This document shows positions 53,294 to 64,000 of a stretch of DNA of 64,000 nt, in pieces. The notes beneath the pieces are model-generated. The model saw only the letters and a list, made by a program, of their open reading frames with translations. It ran no database searches and was not told where the DNA came from. The translations under genes and the position numbers were made by a program. Positions within the stretch are counted from its first letter, which is position 1; each line of letters opens with the position of its first letter. Origin of the DNA: Narthecium ossifragum (taxonomy: Eukaryota; Streptophyta; Magnoliopsida; Dioscoreales; Nartheciaceae); assembly GCA_963920575.1 (NCBI GenBank), contig OY986970.1, positions 20,219,274 through 20,283,273 of the forward strand, read 5' to 3'.

Positions 53294-54692
53294 CCCAATC
53301 GGGATAAGGCTTCCTATAAGTTGGACGAGTAGCTGGTCGTCCTAAACCTATTTGCTCTTGTAGAATCTCAGCAACTTGTTCACGTAGAGCATCGGCCTGA
53401 TTATAAAGAGGGTTGTTGTACACTTGGTCATACTGCTCATTTGGTGGTCGAGCATAATACAGAGGTGCCTCATATGGTCGATAATTATTCTGATAAGGGA
53501 TATCACCCATGCGTTGACCATCGGCCATTCTTTGATTATAAAAATTATTTCCTACTGGCCGATTAACTTGACCACCTAGTTGCCCATAGTTATTCTGTGG
53601 AAAACCATGGCCTTGAGCATCCAAGTTATTATTTTGGCCGATATTTTGGCCATTGTTTGGGTAAACAGGGTTTTGGCCATTGTTTGCGAAAACAACGTTT
53701 TGGCCATTATTTGGATAAACAAGGTTTTGGCCATTGTTTGTGTAAACAAGGTTTTGGTCATTGTTTGGGTAAATAAGGTTTTGGCCATTGGGAGGAATGT
53801 TCTGAGGAATGTTTTGAGGAATGTTCTCGCCCATACCCAAAGGCATTCCACCTATTGGTATGCCCTGACCTAAAGGAACTCCATTATTTGGCGCTCCTTG
53901 TGCCGGAGGCACAACACCACCTTGCATCCCTTGAAGAGGAGGGACACCATTGTTTGGTATTCCTCCAGGAGTTAAAATCTCATTATTATGAGGTATTGGC
54001 GTTGGCGATGGAAACAACCCATATGTTTGACCGATTAAGTTAGATCTTTGATTATTGTCATTGTTCATCGATGGTCGATGATGGGTTGAACTAGTTTGGC
54101 CAACTTGACTATTTTGGCCGATACGGTTTTGGCTATGCATTGGATTTTGTAAAAGAACAAAACCGTTATTACCACCATGTCCCATGACCGTATTGGGCGG
54201 AAATGGACGATTGTTTTGGGTGGTGTTTTGGCCGATAGGGATTGCTGACATGGTAGGCCTAGCAACATTTGATCCAGGGTTTACCTGAGACAAAGTTGCG
54301 TTGATAAAAATTTGCATGGTATCAATAAAAGGCCTTAGAGCAGTGGCGATATGGCTAGCCATCTGCTGATTGTTAGCATGTAAAGCTTCATCGACCATAT
54401 TTTGGGCTGTATTTGGCGTTATGTTTCCTGGATCTAGGCCAACTCTGGCCGATGAGTTCCCTCGCTCTACAGAGCGATAAACCACCCTATCTCGATATTC
54501 TATGTGTGGTGGGGGAACAGGTGGAGGAATGTGTGGTTGATTGAGAGGTGGAAAAATAACAGGCTCTTCCTCGACCACAATTGGACTTTGTTGGCCATCG
54601 CCGTGATTGGCGGCGTTTCCACTACCACTATTGGTGTCAAACCCAGTCCTAGTAATGACCATTCCGTCCGGTCCAACTTGACCGGTTTCCAT
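53229..54692 (-). CDS. Tat-like N-terminal gag ORF, Asn/Gln/Pro-rich
   Basis: Open from the PBS region. Likely starts are METGQ at 54692 or MVITR at 54662; the longer ORF start at 54764 lies in the LTR and is not credible. Low-complexity protein: a proline-rich stretch (PPLNQPHIPPPVPPP), a helical segment (MVDEALHANNQQMASHIATA), then Gly/Asn/Gln-rich sequence with a 9-residue repeat NNGQN(L/V)VYP. It ends with YPDWVDQIHP, after which the homologous continuation is in the next ORF's frame. Confidence 0.82.
   Translation of the reverse strand: METGQVGPDGMVITRTGFDTNSGSGNAANHGDGQQSPIVVEEEPVIFPPLNQPHIPPPVPPPHIEYRDRVVYRSVERGNSSARVGLDPGNITPNTAQNMVDEALHANNQQMASHIATALRPFIDTMQIFINATLSQVNPGSNVARPTMSAIPIGQNTTQNNRPFPPNTVMGHGGNNGFVLLQNPMHSQNRIGQNSQVGQTSSTHHRPSMNNDNNQRSNLIGQTYGLFPSPTPIPHNNEILTPGGIPNNGVPPLQGMQGGVVPPAQGAPNNGVPLGQGIPIGGMPLGMGENIPQNIPQNIPPNGQNLIYPNNDQNLVYTNNGQNLVYPNNGQNVVFANNGQNPVYPNNGQNIGQNNNLDAQGHGFPQNNYGQLGGQVNRPVGNNFYNQRMADGQRMGDIPYQNNYRPYEAPLYYARPPNEQYDQVYNNPLYNQADALREQVAEILQEQIGLGRPATRPTYRKPYPDWVDQIHPLSRNYSRVYYVLWGR
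53642..53790 (-). repeat. 27-bp tandem repeat in the gag N-terminal ORF
   Basis: Five to six copies of a 27-bp unit (plus-strand core GTTTTGGCCATTGTTTG) encoding NNGQN(L/V/P)(V/I)(Y/F)(P/T/A). All copies keep frame. Confidence 0.85.
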
Positions 54693-54707
54693 AAAGACTT
54701 GACACAG

Positions 54708-54725
54708 GTCCCACCGGGCGTGCCA
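54708..54725 (-). other. Primer binding site of the Tat-like element
   Basis: The minus strand reads TGGCACGCCCGGTGGGAC, five bases from the 5' LTR end. It has the TGG start of a PBS; the matching tRNA was not identified. Confidence 0.7.
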
Positions 54726-54730
54726 AAAAA

Positions 54731-55970
54731 TGTTAGAGAGGAAATCTGACCGTTGACCGGTCAAATAGTCAAAGTCAAAATCCTATTCCACACTTAAATA
54801 TCAGATGATTGTAGTTGAGTTCTGCTCTTTCGAATTAACGAACCAGAGATGTCAAGTAATATGGAAATCTAGATTAGACCTAATTAAATAATCTAATTAT
54901 CAAGATTAACCTAAAAAAAGCATTAAATTATCTAAGATTACGGAATTAAATAAGGCATAAAGATCAACCTAAATTACTAAATCCAGAGAATGCATTTAAA
55001 TCTATTCGGATAACTTAATCTAAGAAAACAATAACTTATTCTAATGGAAAACAGTAAATAAAGCTTGAAGAAAAGCAATAAAAGAGACTAATTAAACTTA
55101 AATTAACCTTAAAATACTCCTATGATCATGAAGAAAAGAAACAGTAATCAATAAACTAAATTAATCTTACCTAGAACTAAATTAACTTAATTAAACTATG
55201 AAACCAAAACGGACAGAAAACAGAAACAGAAAGAAATCCATTAATCTAGAACTATAAAACAGAAACGAAAGGAAGAAACGATTAAAACGACTACATTATC
55301 TATATTATGCTAAGAAAGCAGTAAAGGAAAGCCATTAATCAAACTGAAAGCTTTATTAATCAACTTACAGGTACATAAGAAACGAAAGCCATGCTTAAGA
55401 GCAGGTTACAAGTTGTCGAGGGGATTTACAGTGGAGAAGAGAAGCTATTTATCCTAGGAACTAAATAACTGCTCCCGCCTTGAGGGTTGATGGCGTAAAA
55501 GGAGGAGATCGTGCGCGAACTGCTCCATAACAGCTTCTCCCACGTTCGTGTCTGGTTTGGAGAGTACACGTGGTCGATGTTCGTTCGTTGCATACGTCAC
55601 GATTACGCTGGCTTACTTATCGTTTCTTGTCCACGTCATACTGCATGTGTTTTTTAATCATATTTGACACACGTGTTAATTGCTTTTGGACGATGATATT
55701 AAATAACATGTCCAATTGTGACTTTTGAGCAATTATCGTCCTTAGTCCCTTAAGTATGGTGCCATATGGACGATATCGTCCATTTAGTCGATAGGATTCC
55801 ATCGTTCATTTGGTCGATATTCTATCGTCCATTTGATCGATAAATTCTATCGTTTATTTGGTCGATAGATTTCATCTAGTCGATAAGATTATATAGTTAT
55901 CGTCCATTTAATCATTACTTTTTTGCTTACGTGTCCGTCATTAATGATTTAGCCATTATTTTGACTAACA
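54731..55970 (-). repeat. 5' LTR of the Tat-like element
   Basis: 1240 bp, partner of 41285-42572. Holds a perfect 18-bp palindrome ATGGACGATATCGTCCAT at 55766-55783 and three to four units of the 23-26 bp repeat. Confidence 0.92.
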
Positions 55971-55975
55971 GCACC

Positions 55976-56396
55976 ATTTAGAAGGAAATTATATTTCAAA
56001 CAAACAACACTTTTTATGAAGCAAAATAACAAGGGTTGCCAAGGTAAAACTGCCATCAGGAGGGAGATACTTGAACATTATTTTATTGCTTGATGCAATC
56101 ACAATGCAGCAATGCATTGCTCAAAGCCCTTGCGCAATGTCCCAACATCATCTGGCAAGTTTTTTTTAATTTATCACCCACAAAAGACATTTGCTTAATC
56201 ACAATAAAATATGGCCTGCGAGACTTAATTGTATTACTATTATAAATGAAATGTTATGATACAAAATTCTGTAGCGACTGTATAAAGCATTTGAATGAAA
56301 AAATTTGGACCAAAAGGAATTATAGAAAAATCAAATATAAAATGGAAGAAAGCAACAGAGTAAAACAAAAAGGATTTTGAGTAATGCAAATTTTGT
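55976..56396. other. 3' flank of the EXS gene
   Basis: AT-rich 3' UTR and downstream region on the minus strand. It begins directly after the target duplication of the Tat-like element. No other feature seen. Confidence 0.6.
56082..56087 (-). terminator. Candidate poly(A) signal of the EXS gene
   Basis: AATAAA on the minus strand, about 310 bases past the stop codon and only about 110 bases from the retrotransposon insertion point. Confidence 0.4.
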
Positions 56397-59300
56397 TTAC
56401 ACATCATGACTGGAAGCCCCAAGTAGCCTATCCTCCTCCTTGGGGATGTCCTCCATGGAGAGCTCCAAGTTTGGCTTTTGTGTCATCTTGTTCCATTCAT
56501 TCTCCACACGAAAGAAAACCCACTGGAAGCGCCTAAGTATCTCTAGAGCTGTGATTGCAAAAACAGTGAGGTAGTTGTGGCGAAGATGGGCTGAAAGCTT
56601 GTACGTCCATGTGCATCTGAGTACCAGATTACTTCCAATCACCCAATAATAGACCTGGAATAAACAACACTAACATATTAAAGATCAAAAATCTATGGAT
56701 AGTGCCATAAGGAAACTATGTGGACCCTGGAGATTAATACCCAGTGCCTTCCATAAAAGATGGTCATGCAGATATGCGGAGTTTTGAACTTGAAAATTCG
56801 TGAAAGAATGCTGCAAAATGAGAATTGGATCATACTGTGGAAGTTAAAGAGGCCATAATTGAAAGCAAAGATGGAATATTTACTTACCTCATATCCCAAT
56901 CACGAGTTATGTCCCAGTAAAACGAATACAATGAATTAATCAAACTAGATAATAGCCAAAGAGGGCGGTAGAAATTGACCCACTTTTCAGGGAAAACATG
57001 ATACTTGAGAGCTGAAAGAAAAATCACGGGGATCGCTGTTGAATATTTTAAAGCTGCAAAAGCACAAAAACTCCAACAAATTAGAGATGCTTCTTGTAGT
57101 TACTCTCTCATGTCAAAACAATTGCTAAATAGGAATGATTTGTGTGCAGCACATGCACTTCAATGGTAGAAGCCTCTCATTAGAGGAAGTATTCATAGGT
57201 CCCTAACTAGGAGATCTCTACATAGTAATCATAGGCACATAATACTTCAATGTGCACCTGCCCAACCTCCCACCACCAACTACATGACATTGGTCCATGT
57301 GGTGCTTAATTCAGGGGTCTTAAGCCAAGTTAAAGGCCTGAGTCAACTGCTTGGAAAAAAAAAACTACCAGTACTTGAACAGTTGAACGTAAGATTTAAC
57401 AGGTTTAAAAACTCCAGAATAAAGGGAAGTAGCCTTAGAGCCAAGAAGAAGGAAGAGAATAGAGACACATTTACTCACTAATAATAACCAAATCAGTATC
57501 CAAGGGTCATCAAAATTCAAAACAACTAAAATTCTGAAACAGTAATGGCCGTAGAGACATACCATTCAAGACTGCAGTTTTTTCTTTAGTATCTTTGTAC
57601 TGCCGTAGACATTGGAAAAAACGGCATAAGTATGGGAAGACAAGCACCAAAGGTATAGCAACAGAGTGACTACCACAAACAGAATCAGCTTCAAACCATG
57701 CAATTGTTGCAACCTGGGAACGAAAAGAGAAATAGTAAAAAGACAAACAGTGAAGAACTTTCCATTCGATGGAACATTCTGCTAGAATTTGCTTCTACCA
57801 TCCTATTTCAGCCACAACAACTATTCCACAATAAATTAAGGAACTTGAAGAGGGGAAAGAGTGAGAGACGGGCAAGCTTCGAATGGATCAAGTAGCTCGA
57901 CATGTGATCATGTGATGTGTGAAACTTCCGATTAGTCATAGCAATAGAACACCGTGCAGTTAAACCCAATAGATACAGGGGAAATTTGAAAATGCAAGAT
58001 TCCTATAAATCAACCAAGGAGAAGAACACACAACTCATTATTAATGATTAATAGAGGAAAGATAGCTTGCGCAACCAAGTCTTGACAATCCTAACCTGTC
58101 GGTTAACCATACGACAAACTGAACGCTCCAGATCTGAGAGAACCTGAGAAGCAATTAACAAATTCAACTACTAGAAAAATATACAAAACTAGGTACTTAG
58201 AAATATCTGACACACGAAATTCATATCCTAACAAACCAACAAATAGGGCTTGAATAATAATCAGCATAAAACATGTGGTAAATACAAAATAGTATGCACA
58301 ACCGTAGGTTGCATGAATCCAAGAAAAATTGAAAATGATTCTTATCTGTTATACAATAGAACTGACATCTAAATCATGCAGAACTGTAGTACATACCTTC
58401 GACATTGATGTCAGAATATCAGCTAAGAAAAAATCAGAAAAAGTAATTGCCTGCATGAAACAAGAATTTTAGACATTAACTTTCTGCTAAAGAGCATTCA
58501 ACCCCGAGATTTTACACCATCAATCATGAGAATCAAGAAAGAATGTTTGCAATAAAGCCTAACAAAAAACGTGTCCATATTTTACTCATTCTGTTGCTTA
58601 ATTTAAGAACTGCATGATCTCGAATGGTGACATAAAACTTTATGTAAAAAAGGGATATAAGCATAATAAACTCCTTCCTTCAAAAATCGATGACAGAAAA
58701 ACAAAGCATTTTCTAACGTCATCTCTCTTGTGACACTATAATATGTCAACTTCAAAATTCTGGAAATGTTGATTCACAGATAAATTCGTAGGAAGCATTA
58801 GAACTGGAAAGAGTTCATAAGCATATACTTGCATATAAGAGAAGGAAAACCAAAACTTGCCTGTAATGGAAGAACTACTCTCCAAAGTGTCCTTAAAAAG
58901 TAGTACCGAGATGACAAATAGAAGAGATCAAAAGGAGATATGAGAACCATAAGTACAACAGCATATAGAATAACCTGCAAGAGTTAAAAGAATTTCCCTT
59001 AGAGCAATCTTTCCCAACATGTCAGTAGCAAGGAAAGAAAGAAACTTCTGCAAACTAAAATAATATCCAAGCAGGAGTATAAGATGCAAATGGCCCTTGA
59101 AGCATGATGGAGACATTATCTACAGAGCAAAAGGATACAGAACTAGCAAACAAATCAGCAAAATTATGTAGATTCAGCTTCATCATAAAAAAAGAGGGCA
59201 AAAAGAAAAAAATATATGAGGTACTATATGACGCGAAGTCAATCCCCAAACACAGTAGAGGCCAGAAAGCAAAGCGTGGATTTGCACCAACAGGTACATC

Positions 59301-62300
59301 TCATGAACCTGCTTTTATTCTGATTGGCTTGCAACTAGGGATCAAAATTCGTAGGCAGATTTCCCAAAAACTATATTGAGAAGCTTGGTAAGGTGAGGAA
59401 ACAGATACGGAATCATACAATATTTCAGTCTTCCACATGATAAGACATTGAGATTCGGTCAGTAACTGGAAAGTGGTGGCCAGCAACAACAACATACTTA
59501 GCTGCTTGATAAGGCAAGTATCACGAGGCATATAACAAGTTATGGACTCAGTTTATCATCACACATGAGAAGCTTCCACATCTACATTACCCATTCAAGT
59601 ATTCATATCTCTGAAGGAGAAAAGTGAAAAGAAGCTCAGTAAGGTGAGGATAAAGATCTACTGGTAGGTATAAAGTTTTAAGAATCCACTCTTCATGTAA
59701 TGTATTACGAAAAGTACTAGAAATAATTAAAGAGAAGAGCGAAGGGTACATATTTATGACAATGAATATGATATAAAAGAAAGCAAAGCACCATAGGCCT
59801 AAACAAGACTATCAATTAAAAAATCCAGGAAGGATTCTCCAAATATGTAAAATTGTCAAGACAGAAATATCAGATGACAGCCTGGTTGTTTCATCCTCAC
59901 CCATTTCAAATTACACAGCTGCTTCCACCATATCATCTATTGCAAGCACAATAGGACAAATGCATACTCCTTTCACTTTCTAAAATATGTGTTCACATGT
60001 ACACATTGTATTGTATTAGGTGGGTGAATGGACCCTTAGTGCTATTCATATATTAAACAAATGACGCAAATTTCATCTTCAATCAACTATGAAAGAACTG
60101 ATATTACACTGGTTGTGATGCAGCAAGTGTCACTTCCCCATGAGAGTAGAGATGAAGGTAAGCTGTCATACTTGTTGGCACGACAATGGTCATCCAAGTA
60201 GCACACTGTCCAAATATGATAAAGGTTATCATCTTGCACATTTATGTACCAGAACAAGTATACATCAAAAAACATAGAGGAAAGTTCTCTGATCATGGGA
60301 CATGTATTTTTGGGCTGACACATAATTATCAAAAACACGAGCATTGACCCATCTCAACAAGTAATATCCAAGACAATATCAAAGACTTCCGGACCATAAT
60401 ACGCACGTGAAGTTCACAGTCAGAAGTTGAGTGCTCTTATTCTGTAATCACATGCATCCATAGTATTTTCAGCAAATCCACATAGTTAACTAATTATGGT
60501 GATATGAACCTAACTTGTAGCAATGGTTACTTGGTTAATCTGCATGCTCTGGGTTAAAACTTTTTGGGGAGGACGAGGGCGAGCGGTTTATGCAAAGTTG
60601 GGTACGGGATATGTTCGAATCAATAGCACCTATCTAACTTGTCACTATGGTTCATAGTTCTTACACCAAGTTATATAAGCACCCAATAATTAGGGTTAGT
60701 TTTGATATATCAAACTCCAACCCATTATTTGGCAATGGATGTGAGGACTCCATGGGAATGTGTTTCTGAACTCATGGTGCTTATTTGCTCATATCACACT
60801 CAGAGATGCAGCAAATATCTACCAGCCCTAATTTATGTCTAAACTGTTTATTGCGTGACTTGTAGCCCAAGTTGAGTGCATGACTCTTGTATCTTGTGAA
60901 ATTTCATCTTAACCTGATATTTGAAACACTCATTATTGGATCAACACGATTTTTTATGCAATTCCCCGATGAGGACATCTAAAAGTAGACCTTTGGATTA
61001 ACCTTAAATACAAATTAGAATTCTAAAATAGATTAATGCACACTCAAACGCAGATTATCATCGCTGATAGCTTAATTTTCCTACTATTAACACTTTTAAG
61101 AGAGAACTCAGGGAGCAGTCAAATCGAGACCAGTTGATTAAAAACTTTAACGTCACACACCACATATTCCCTATAGCTTATTTTTCCAGAGCCTTCTACA
61201 TTCTCTCTTGTTTTCAGTTCCCGCTTTTAAGTTATACTTGCCTTGATGTTGTATTTAGTCTAAAACACTTGAAAGATCCAAATATGAGGTTCAACTGGGC
61301 AGGCTGAATACAAGATCAGAAGCCTTTATGTCATGCTTTTAACTAAGTATCTTAATTGAAGTAACGAAAGTCAAAATATATCCCTTTTGAACACTATCTT
61401 ACAAGAGACATATTCGTGTAAAATATATGAATTTTATTTAGCACTCACATAACTACTTTCCTAGATCCAAATCCTCCAGGCGTATAAACTTAAAATCATC
61501 TATATCTTCACCCATTCACCCATGTAAAGAAAGCTCTTTTCCAGAAGAAGTGGCAATCTTAATCAGGCTAAACCTCTAAAGGTACAAAAGCCGTCACCAA
61601 TCCAAGCAGGTTAGCCTAAGCCCAAGCTCATCTTGAGGCTGTAACCAAGAAATTTACTTTATGTTACATATGTACTAGGATTTAACCCAGCAAGCAACCA
61701 ACTAAGCTAATTGCTAAGGTCAACTTTATGGAACCACAATGCCAAGGGTTTGAAATCTTTTATATATCGTGTTAAGTTTACCCACACTGGTGCTTCTTGG
61801 AACATAATGCTTTAGGCAGATAATATCAAAACGAAAAATGAAAAGAGTTGCTAAAAGATAGTTTAAACTGATGGAAGTACCTTCCACATCTCTCGATGAG
61901 TAAGATGATTGTGGTCTAAATCAAAAACTTTTGAATAATTCACAGATGACTGAGCAAAGACCCATAAGTTCACTCCCCATAGGCATACCATCATCGTCTG
62001 CAACATCAAATACATTCAAGATGGTAAGTCAAATTATATCCACATCAAATTATTAGCATGAAAAGTTTGACCAAAATAATACTAACCACCAGTAGAAGAG
62101 GGTTAAAATACAAGAAAGCCTCGTAGAGAAACAAATCCCTGAGATCTGCATTCATTTGCATAACAGAATCCCAACTAAGCTGCAACTTCAATAAAGTTGC
62201 TCATCTGAGATACATATAACATGAATTACGAGCCATGAACCCATGACTATTAAAATCTGTTTGCAAAAGGAAAATGTGGTAGAATTGACCTTACAACATC

Positions 62301-63770
62301 CTATCCCCCATAGGAGAAATAGTAAGACCTGAAAATTTTAAACTTTTTTAGAATAATGGTGTTATTAAATTGCTAAAAAGAGTATGACAATGAAGCAACA
62401 AACATAGATGCACAAATTAAACTTTTCTACATTGTGTATCAAATATGTCACTTAATTCTGCCAATACTTCCCTTGCAATCTACAATCTTAAAATCTTTAA
62501 ACAAGGTATCCTCCTGTTTCCCATGCAACTTAGATTACAGGTTCAATATGGTTTATGTAGTCAAAGTTGGATTTTGTTCTCTTGTCACAGATCATGAAAT
62601 GAACATTAGATAATGCACCATGAGATGACAGTGGATGCATGCCCCAACAAAAGTTTTATGTGCCGCAAATACATGCAGTCACAATTATACACCTGCCAGT
62701 ACATGGGACGCTACTAAGGAGGTTATCAGGCATCATGCATTTTCTTTGTATATGCATGATAATAGCTTCATGCAATTATCAGCCAAAGTAGCACTCCCAA
62801 CATCACTAGAAGCATCAAGCATGTTAAGCCTAAGCAAAATCATCATCCTCAGAAGGTTCCAACTCAGATTAAGGCTTAAATTGTCAGATTGAGCCTGCTC
62901 ACTAGCAAATAACCTGTTGGTATTGTGACGGAAAATATAAAGAGCACAGCATGACAAATTGATTAAACTGAAAGAAAAATTCTCTTACAACTGAAACCCA
63001 CCAAACTACAGTAAAGGCAGGAAGAATTCTTCCTCGAGTTCAGATTGAAATTAACTTAAATGACCAGATTCCTAACAAGAAATAAAGTCAGGACCCATAA
63101 TATAGCCATTATAAGACCTTTCAGGTTTAATTTAGGAGCAGGGTATGTTACTAGATGCTTTCCTTGGTGTCCATTGTCCACTGTACAAATAGAAGCTTGG
63201 AAAGAAGCCTGAAAGTGTTTATACATAATGCGACCAACAGTTTCAACATTCTTAAACAAATGCTTTCACTCTGTCATTTTAATTTTTGCAAGAGTATTCA
63301 GTAAGCATATGCATTATAACCTCATATGATGCAAAAGGTGAAAACCAAAAGCTGTAGGTATTTGCTCCAAGGTGCTGATAAGCCTCATAACAAATGAGCA
63401 TTGTCTCAATTCTTCATCGCAGGGTCAATAATGTAACAGAGAGAACATGAAAGAACAGTGGAAATATTAAGAACCTTGAATCTCCATAAGAAAGCTGGTG
63501 AGGGCATAATTGTAGCACTATGTATCGGTAAATTCCCACCCTTCATTTCGTCGACCTGTGCTGAGTGAAAAAATCCCTCGTCACCAAAAGCTACTGCTTC
63601 ACTTGAACCTGCAACATAAGAAAGAGTCAAAAAAAGACATGTAAAAATGCAAGAAATCAGACATTTCTGGTTGAAGCTTGTTGTTTACCAAACTCAGTGA
63701 TAACAGGCCTGCTACCAGCTCGACGAAGAAGAGGGCTATTTCCGGAGGCAGGCACGGGTACTCCAAACAT
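56397..63770 (-). CDS. EXS-domain (ERD1/XPR1/SYG1) membrane protein, 13 exons
   Basis: Exons on the minus strand: 63689-63770, 63475-63608, 62290-62328, 62087-62179, 61881-61997, 60110-60205, 58861-58974, 58397-58450, 58096-58143, 57563-57713, 56888-57053, 56741-56810, 56397-56654. Their sum is 1422 bp, an unbroken 473-residue frame. All introns are GT-AG except intron 7, which has a GC donor (CAG/GCAAGT). The protein starts MFGVPVPASGNSPLLRR. It has many hydrophobic segments and the EXS signatures LRDLFLYEAFLYFNPLLLV, FDLDHNHLTHREMWK, FYLSSRYYFLRTLWR, DLERSVCRMVNRQVATIAW, CLRQYKDTKEK, YSFYWDITRDWD, LRCTWTYKLSAHLRHNY and RRFQWVFFRVENEWNKM. There is no N-terminal SPX domain, so it belongs with plant EXS-only proteins such as At5g35730, not PHO1. 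Yeast Erd1 works in Golgi protein retention and phosphate recycling; that role here is inference. Confidence 0.95.
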
Positions 63771-64000
63771 AGGTAAAGCTAGTTAACGGATGACCTAGTA
63801 GGCCAGCTGCTGCTTATAAAGAGCTGCTTCCAAGAGAAAATGCAATCAAGTTTACTTGACAATAAACGAAGATCTAATTCTGAAAACACCCACAAATAAG
63901 AAATAATTCTTAGTTCTTGACAGAACAACTTGCCCCAGTATGACAGCTATCCTTATCGAACATCCTACGCACATCTATGGGAGATTTGAATGATAGGATT
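63771..64000 (-). promoter_or_regulatory. 5' UTR/promoter side of the EXS gene
   Basis: Sequence upstream of the EXS start codon. No clear TATA box is seen, and a 5' UTR intron cannot be excluded. The window ends here. Confidence 0.4.

Larger units (their letters stand above)
41285..55970 (-). mobile_element. Tat/Ogre-like Ty3/gypsy element with antisense PMD gene
   Basis: 14,686 bp. 5-bp target duplication GCACC at 41280-41284 and 55971-55975. LTRs 41285-42572 (1288 bp) and 54731-55970 (1240 bp), ends TGTTAG..CTAACA. By eye the LTRs differ by about 2-3% plus a repeat-number difference. Minus strand: PBS, N-terminal gag ORF, gag-protease ORF, RT-RNase H, second RNase H, integrase. Plus strand: a five-exon PMD gene between the end of pol and the 3' LTR. 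The second, plant/archaeal-type RNase H marks the Tat lineage. Inactivating changes seen: one gag frameshift, one TAG in RNase H, one TGA in the PMD gene. Confidence 0.95.

Noticed and set aside
54693..54764. Upstream start of the gag N-terminal ORF in the 5' LTR
   Set aside because: The first residues read through the LTR end and PBS, so the start must lie inside the element.
56397..56642. 81-codon ORF as a separate small gene
   Set aside because: It is the last exon of the EXS gene; the frame joins the upstream exon through a consensus acceptor at 56655-56656.

Overview
The window is nuclear DNA of a flowering plant. The evidence is four-helix DMP, P-type PPR and EXS-domain plant genes, GT-AG introns, and a dense nest of plant-type retrotransposons (Tekay/Del chromovirus, Tat/Ogre-like, Athila-like, Copia, TRIM, L1-type LINE) plus an hAT remnant. 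The steep 5'-high GC gradient of the PPR gene would fit a monocot, but the species cannot be fixed from the sequence.

Only three ordinary host genes are seen. A DUF679/DMP membrane protein lies at 229-870 (+). An intronless P-class pentatricopeptide gene lies at 2014-3453 (-) and resembles Arabidopsis At5g46100. A complete 13-exon EXS-only (ERD1/XPR1/SYG1) gene lies at 56397-63770 (-); its reconstructed reading frame is 473 codons plus stop. Everything between about 3.6 and 56 kb is repeat.

Repeat layout. 4.4-5.1 kb: a 119-bp tandem repeat and nested inverted repeats. 5.3-8.65 kb: a LINE 3' part (-), split by a probable 1.47-kb solo LTR. 8.66-9.6 plus 19.2-19.75 kb: an LTR-like segment (+), split by a complete 9622-bp Tekay-type chromovirus (9596-19217, 2300-bp LTRs, TSD ATATG). 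19.75-20.66 kb: hAT transposase remnant. 21.1-25.0 kb: gag/protease-only Athila-like element. 25.0-25.9 kb: a gypsy fragment holding a complete 652-bp TRIM element (TSD AATAC), then a LINE tail to 26.58 kb. 27.1-28.7 kb: plant-mobile-domain (PMD) fragment with a LINE tail inside. 28.7-37.5 kb: a truncated Tat-like element with an antisense PMD gene, itself holding a 3.2-kb solo LTR. 37.5-39.0 kb: another probable solo LTR. 39.0-40.7 kb: Copia remnant. 41285-55970: a nearly intact 14.7-kb Tat/Ogre-like element (TSD GCACC) with gag, protease, RT, two RNase H domains and integrase on the minus strand, and a spliced five-exon PMD gene on the opposite strand between pol and the 3' LTR.

The most unusual signal is a recurring architecture of GATCGATC-type palindromes. 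In the 9.6-kb chromovirus LTR, seven pairs sit exactly 22 bp apart. In the solo LTR at 37.5-39.0 kb, six pairs sit 21-23 bp apart. In three other places four sites follow a 20-19-20 bp rhythm. In three otherwise dissimilar LTRs the array lies about 60-105 bp upstream of the likely TATA box, and the spacers inside the pairs are themselves complementary, so each pair can fold as a hairpin. I do not recognise this from any described system.
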